From contig JAWWOO010000066.1 in NCBI GenBank assembly GCA_033851545.1, positions 13,131 to 77,130 on the forward strand: a stretch of 64,000 bases of DNA, read 5' to 3'. The notes under the pieces are model-generated. The model had not been told where the DNA came from. It saw only the letters and a list, made by a program, of their open reading frames with translations, and ran no database searches. Each line of letters opens with the position of its first letter. The stretch's first letter is position 1. This DNA is from JAWWOL01 sp033851545. GTDB taxonomy: Bacteria > Actinomycetota > Actinomycetes > JAWWOL01. This document shows positions 61,172 through 64,000 of this stretch, one piece after another. The translations under genes and the position numbers were made by a program.

Positions 61172-61606
61172 ATGTTCGGACCCGTGCCCGAGGAGTTCTA
61201 CGGCCTGCTCGGCCGCGTCGTCATGGTGACGTCCCTGCTGGAGCTGTGGCTGCTTGATCTTGCGACTACCTTGCACGAGGTCCCGCAGGACAAGTACGCC
61301 GGTGAGGCCGGGGCCAAGGTCATCGCACTCTGCCGACAGCGCGTCACGGACGACGACGGCAGGGCGACGTTGGACCGCGTCTCAACTGCACTGGACGAGC
61401 GACATGAGCTGGTTCATAGCTTGTGGGTGCACGGTCCCGACGGAGCGTTCGCCTGGCGCCCTCGCAGCGAGAAGCATCGCGCAGATGCGTCCAACCCCTA
61501 CGACGGGCGAGACTGGACCGAGGAACGCGTCGCCCACCGAATCACGGATACCGTTGGGCTGATCCGCGCACTCGATCGCATGCGACAGGATGCGGGCTCC
61601 GCGTAG
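61172..61606 (+). CDS. Hypothetical protein of accessory region
   Basis: A 144-aa helical, charged protein starting MFGPVPEEFYGLLGRVVMVT. It has no signal peptide, and the single hydrophobic stretch (VTSLLELWLLDLATTL) looks like a buried helix. A DERHELVHSLWVHG segment is the most conserved-looking part; similar motifs occur in small phage- or defence-associated hypotheticals, but I cannot name it. ATG 61172 is used; a GTG at 61115 would overlap the divergent XRE gene. Confidence 0.6.
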   Translation: MFGPVPEEFYGLLGRVVMVTSLLELWLLDLATTLHEVPQDKYAGEAGAKVIALCRQRVTDDDGRATLDRVSTALDERHELVHSLWVHGPDGAFAWRPRSEKHRADASNPYDGRDWTEERVAHRITDTVGLIRALDRMRQDAGSA

Positions 61607-61613
61607 CGCCAAG

Positions 61614-62477
61614 CTACGAGGCCGCCTGTGCGGCCAGCTCACGCAGCCGTGGTTCCTCACCGTACGGCACCACCTCCGCATTGATCTCGCCAAGGACCTG
61701 CAGTGACTCATCCCTGATCTGGCGCTGCTCAGGCGTCGCTGCGCTCGACACCAGGACCGCGAGCCGAACGTCGTGCGCAATCTCCGACACCGAGCCGTCA
61801 GGGTTGAGCAATCTGGCAGCCTCGTCACCGCGCAAGCGTTCTATGGCGTATGCCCATGCCTTGACCTGAGTGCCTACCTCGGCTACGCCGCCGACGAGAA
61901 AGGACCATCCATGCGTCAGCAACAGAGCGTGGCCATTCGCGACCGCAAAATCCAGTCGGCTACTTACACTCGCCCCGACGAGGAGCTCCGCACCCTCACG
62001 TAGGAGTGCAGGGGGCACATCTGACAGGGCTTCACGTTGTGCGGCCTTAAGCGTGTTGCGAGTCAACCAACCGTCGGATGACTCGCGCCGCGGCGGCTCT
62101 TCCAGCCGGAACCTGAAGGCCCGATCCAGCGCCTCGTCGAGCGAGTCCGCCATCACCGCGATGGGTTGGTCGAAGCGGATCAGGTTGTTGTGGTCAGCTG
62201 CCAAGCTCCGAAGCCAGTCGGCATCGAGGGAAGACTCCAGACCTGATTCGAGCGCGTCGTCGTTCGCTGCCACCAGCTCAGTCAGTTCGGCTACTACGCC
62301 TAAGCATGCCCCTAGCGCGTCGGCTCCCGCGAACCTGGCGACTCGTCGCTGATCCTTCAGCAGCCGCAAAGCCCATTCGCCGCTTGACGGGCTCCCGACG
62401 ATCACCCCCAAGTTGAGCCGTTCGCCTGTCGACGGGCGGGGGTGACAGCTGATCACGGAGTACTCGTGGGGCTTCAT
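61614..62477 (-). CDS. DUF3037-domain protein
   Basis: A 287-aa protein with the DUF3037 opening HEYSVISCHPRPSTGERLNLGV (key part GERLNLGVIVG) and the following WALRLLKDQRRV. Its function is unknown, but the family is regularly encoded beside HipA-like proteins, as here. ATG 62477 follows GAGGAGGA and lies 16 nt after the stop of the HipA-like gene, so the pair is one operon. Confidence 0.8.
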   Translation of the reverse strand: MKPHEYSVISCHPRPSTGERLNLGVIVGSPSSGEWALRLLKDQRRVARFAGADALGACLGVVAELTELVAANDDALESGLESSLDADWLRSLAADHNNLIRFDQPIAVMADSLDEALDRAFRFRLEEPPRRESSDGWLTRNTLKAAQREALSDVPPALLREGAELLVGASVSSRLDFAVANGHALLLTHGWSFLVGGVAEVGTQVKAWAYAIERLRGDEAARLLNPDGSVSEIAHDVRLAVLVSSAATPEQRQIRDESLQVLGEINAEVVPYGEEPRLRELAAQAAS

Positions 62478-62493
62478 GCGACGATCCTCCTCC

Positions 62494-63288
62494 TCACGAA
62501 ACCAAGTCACGAAGGTTGGCCGCGGCTCGGCCGGCTCGTTCGCACAGGAACCAGCCGAGCGTGCCAAGCTGTTCGTCGGATACCGGCCAGTCTGACGGAA
62601 TCAGGTTCAAGATCGCGATGATGTCCGAGGCTGCGACCGTCTCAAGGGCGACAGCTAGCCGCTCCAACTCTGGGCCGTCGAGCCCAGCCGGATCTCCGCA
62701 CGACAACGCCGGCTGATCCACTGCGGCGATCATCGCGCCCACGTCGAGCTGACCCGTCTGGCAAGCGTAGAGACCGTGATCGTGACTCAGGATGGAGTTC
62801 TCGGCACTGCTGTCGTAGAGATACTGCAGGTCGCTGCCCCTGGCCAGATCAACGAGAGCGAAGATACCCGCGTGCCTGCGTCGGTTGTCGTCGTCCGAGC
62901 GGTGGTCGGGCTGCGTCTTCTTCTCGACCACTGACGAGAAGCTCAGCGTTGCATGAGCAATGCCGGGCTCCACTTGGCGGCCGTTGCCTAGATCCGGAAA
63001 GGCCATCCCCACAGGGATGCGGACCAGGTGTGGTGGCACCACTGAGATGCCAAGCATCATGCCCACGCGACCGAGCACCTGCTCAAGCGCCAGGGACGGA
63101 CGCTGGCCGGGTTCGACGCCTTGCAGTGTCTTGATCCAGTACTCGCGATTGTCGTCGCATCCGACCTTGAACGCGCGGCTCATGGTGGAGGTAGGGCCGG
63201 AGATCACGATCACCGACGTCGCCGCAGGTGCGACGTCCGACCGAGCCACAGCTGAGACCCAGTCCTCTCGGCTTCTTCGTGCGGCCAT
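62494..63288 (-). CDS. HipA-like family protein
   Basis: A 264-aa protein resembling the HipA-family kinases that pair with DUF3037. The N-terminal SRAFKVGCDDNREYWIKTLQ would bind the nucleotide (Lys in WIKT), and LQYLYDSSAENSILSHDHGL carries the late Asp-His of this branch. It is much shorter than HipA (~440 aa) and lacks the HipB partner; the XRE protein nearby is on the same strand but separated by other genes. ATG 63288 chosen. Kinase activity is inferred from family resemblance only. Confidence 0.65.
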   Translation of the reverse strand: MAARRSREDWVSAVARSDVAPAATSVIVISGPTSTMSRAFKVGCDDNREYWIKTLQGVEPGQRPSLALEQVLGRVGMMLGISVVPPHLVRIPVGMAFPDLGNGRQVEPGIAHATLSFSSVVEKKTQPDHRSDDDNRRRHAGIFALVDLARGSDLQYLYDSSAENSILSHDHGLYACQTGQLDVGAMIAAVDQPALSCGDPAGLDGPELERLAVALETVAASDIIAILNLIPSDWPVSDEQLGTLGWFLCERAGRAAANLRDLVS

Positions 63289-63691
63289 CAGGCGGTGGCC
63301 TTGCCTAGTTCTGCGCGCCCTGGTCGGCGACCCACATGAGCCAGGGACACTCGATTCTGCGCGATCGACCCATCCATGCTTCGGATCATGGCATGAAGCG
63401 GCACGCTGTCGACCGAAGCGCAAGAGCGCACTCGTGTCTGTGACGCTAGGAGCCGGCAGACAGGCGTGCACTCAGGGCGACTTGTGGCCGCACTGGGGGC
63501 CGGTGACCAGGCCAGCGAGTTGTCAGTTTCGGGTGTACCCCAACTGGACGTCAGGCCGTCGATGCACAGGGGTAGTGCGCGCACCATAAACGAAGGTTGG
63601 TGACACGGGGGCTGTGGTGCGTGACGAGGTGAGGACCTCTCGGTGAGGGTGTGGGTGCCGCCAAGCATCCACTCCTAGCCAAGAGGTCCTC
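63289..63691. other. Intergenic region containing the probable left end of an IS481 element
   Basis: No gene to about 63570. The part around 63595-63610 (GGTTGGTGACACGG) resembles terminal sequences of IS481-family elements, so the left inverted repeat likely lies between 63570 and 63610. Target-site duplication cannot be checked, because the right end is outside the window. A hairpin follows at 63630-63692. Confidence 0.45.
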
Positions 63692-63692
63692 A
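63630..63692 (+). promoter_or_regulatory. Hairpin covering the transposase start
   Basis: TGAGGACCTCT (63630-63640) is perfectly complementary to AGAGGTCCTCA (63682-63692), with 41 nt between. The 3' arm holds the AGAGG ribosome-binding sequence and the A of the ATG. In a transcript running in from outside it would hide the start, a known way for insertion sequences to limit transposase; an internal promoter could bypass it. Confidence 0.55.
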
Positions 63693-64000
63693 TGTCCCAC
63701 GCTAACGCCCCGTTGACCGTCGAGGGTCGCCGCCGGTTCTGTGAGCGGATCGACGCCGGACGCCCGAAGGCCCACGTCGCCGCCGAGTTGGGGCTGAGCC
63801 GGCAGTGCGTCACCAAGTGGTACCAGCGGTGGCTGGAAGACGGTGAGGACGGCCTGGTCGACCGCTCGTCGCGGCCGCACGGCAGCCCGCGGCGGACCGG
63901 CGCGGCGGTGACCTCGCGGATCGAGGCGCTGCGCCGGGAACGCAAGCTCGGTCCGGACCGGATCGCCGCCGAGCTCGCCGCCGACGGCGTCACGATCAGC
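63692..64000 (+). CDS. IS481-family transposase, N-terminal part
   Basis: The first 103 residues of a transposase, running off the window edge. It starts ATG 63692 (MSHANAPLTVEGRRRFCERI). The DNA-binding HTH (PKAHVAAELGLSRQCVTKWY) is followed by LEDGEDGLVDRSSRPHGSPR and RIEALRRERKLGPDRIAAEL, all typical of the IS481 family. The catalytic DDE domain would lie to the right. The frame is intact as far as can be seen. Confidence 0.88.
   Translation, partial: MSHANAPLTVEGRRRFCERIDAGRPKAHVAAELGLSRQCVTKWYQRWLEDGEDGLVDRSSRPHGSPRRTGAAVTSRIEALRRERKLGPDRIAAELAADGVTIS

Noticed and set aside
1..64000. Search for CRISPR arrays, tRNA and rRNA genes and riboswitches.
   Set aside because: No regularly spaced repeats beyond the coding minisatellites and no cloverleaf or rRNA-like stretch seen by eye; a dedicated scan would be needed to exclude small RNAs.

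Overview
The window is high-GC, densely packed actinobacterial DNA. GTG starts are frequent, most operon junctions are 4-nt overlaps (ATGA/GTGA), and there are LLM/F420-type oxidoreductases, a RamB-type acetate regulator, large AAA-LuxR regulators and an IS481-type transposase with actinobacterial codon usage. The genus cannot be fixed from this sequence. I see no rRNA, tRNA or CRISPR array.

Layout. 1-6.9 kb: a TetR repressor divergent from an NADP-dependent oxidoreductase, with paired operators between them; a flavin/NADP oxidoreductase cluster with one internally deleted member; a LUD protein; a PIG-V-like mannosyltransferase flanked by inverted short repeats; and two decayed gene fragments. 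6.9-9.7 kb: a large ATP-dependent LuxR regulator. 9.8-14.3 kb: the glyoxylate shunt (aceA-aceB) divergent from ramB. 14.5-25.6 kb: a tightly coupled uptake and catabolic operon (Liv-type ABC transporter with a permease-ATPase fusion, IlvD/Edd dehydratase, beta-hydroxyacid dehydrogenase, FAD monooxygenase, hydroxypyruvate-isomerase-like protein, FAH-family hydrolase, small STAS-like protein) facing a convergent GntR regulator. 26.7-30.6 kb: a 2-oxoacid dehydrogenase E1alpha-E1beta-E2 operon with a convergent Lrp regulator and no E3. 30.8-42.6 kb: the phenylacetate degradation cluster (paaH, paaJ, TetR regulator, paaABCDE, an enoyl-CoA hydratase fused to an acetyltransferase, paaI, paaZ, paaG). 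42.7-46.4 kb: an SDR, a decayed NAD(P)-binding gene, a MarR regulator and a GMC oxidoreductase. 46.4-57.5 kb: a LuxR regulator, a repeat-bearing lipoprotein with a permease, a secreted TIGR03118 protein, a Tat-exported molybdoenzyme with its cytochrome b, an FMN reductase, an ECF sigma factor coupled to a small membrane protein, and a second giant LuxR regulator. 57.7-64 kb: accessory DNA with a truncated CpaF gene, a polytopic membrane protein, a frame-broken hypothetical gene, an XRE regulator, a HipA-like/DUF3037 pair and the start of an IS481-family insertion sequence.

How the parts fit. Phenylacetate degradation and 2-oxoacid oxidation both deliver acyl-CoA and acetyl-CoA units. The glyoxylate shunt under RamB lets the cell grow on those C2 units. 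The 14.5-25.6 kb operon looks like a dedicated import and degradation route for a hydroxylated acid or aromatic compound whose substrate cannot be read from the sequence; it is the best candidate here for an undescribed pathway.
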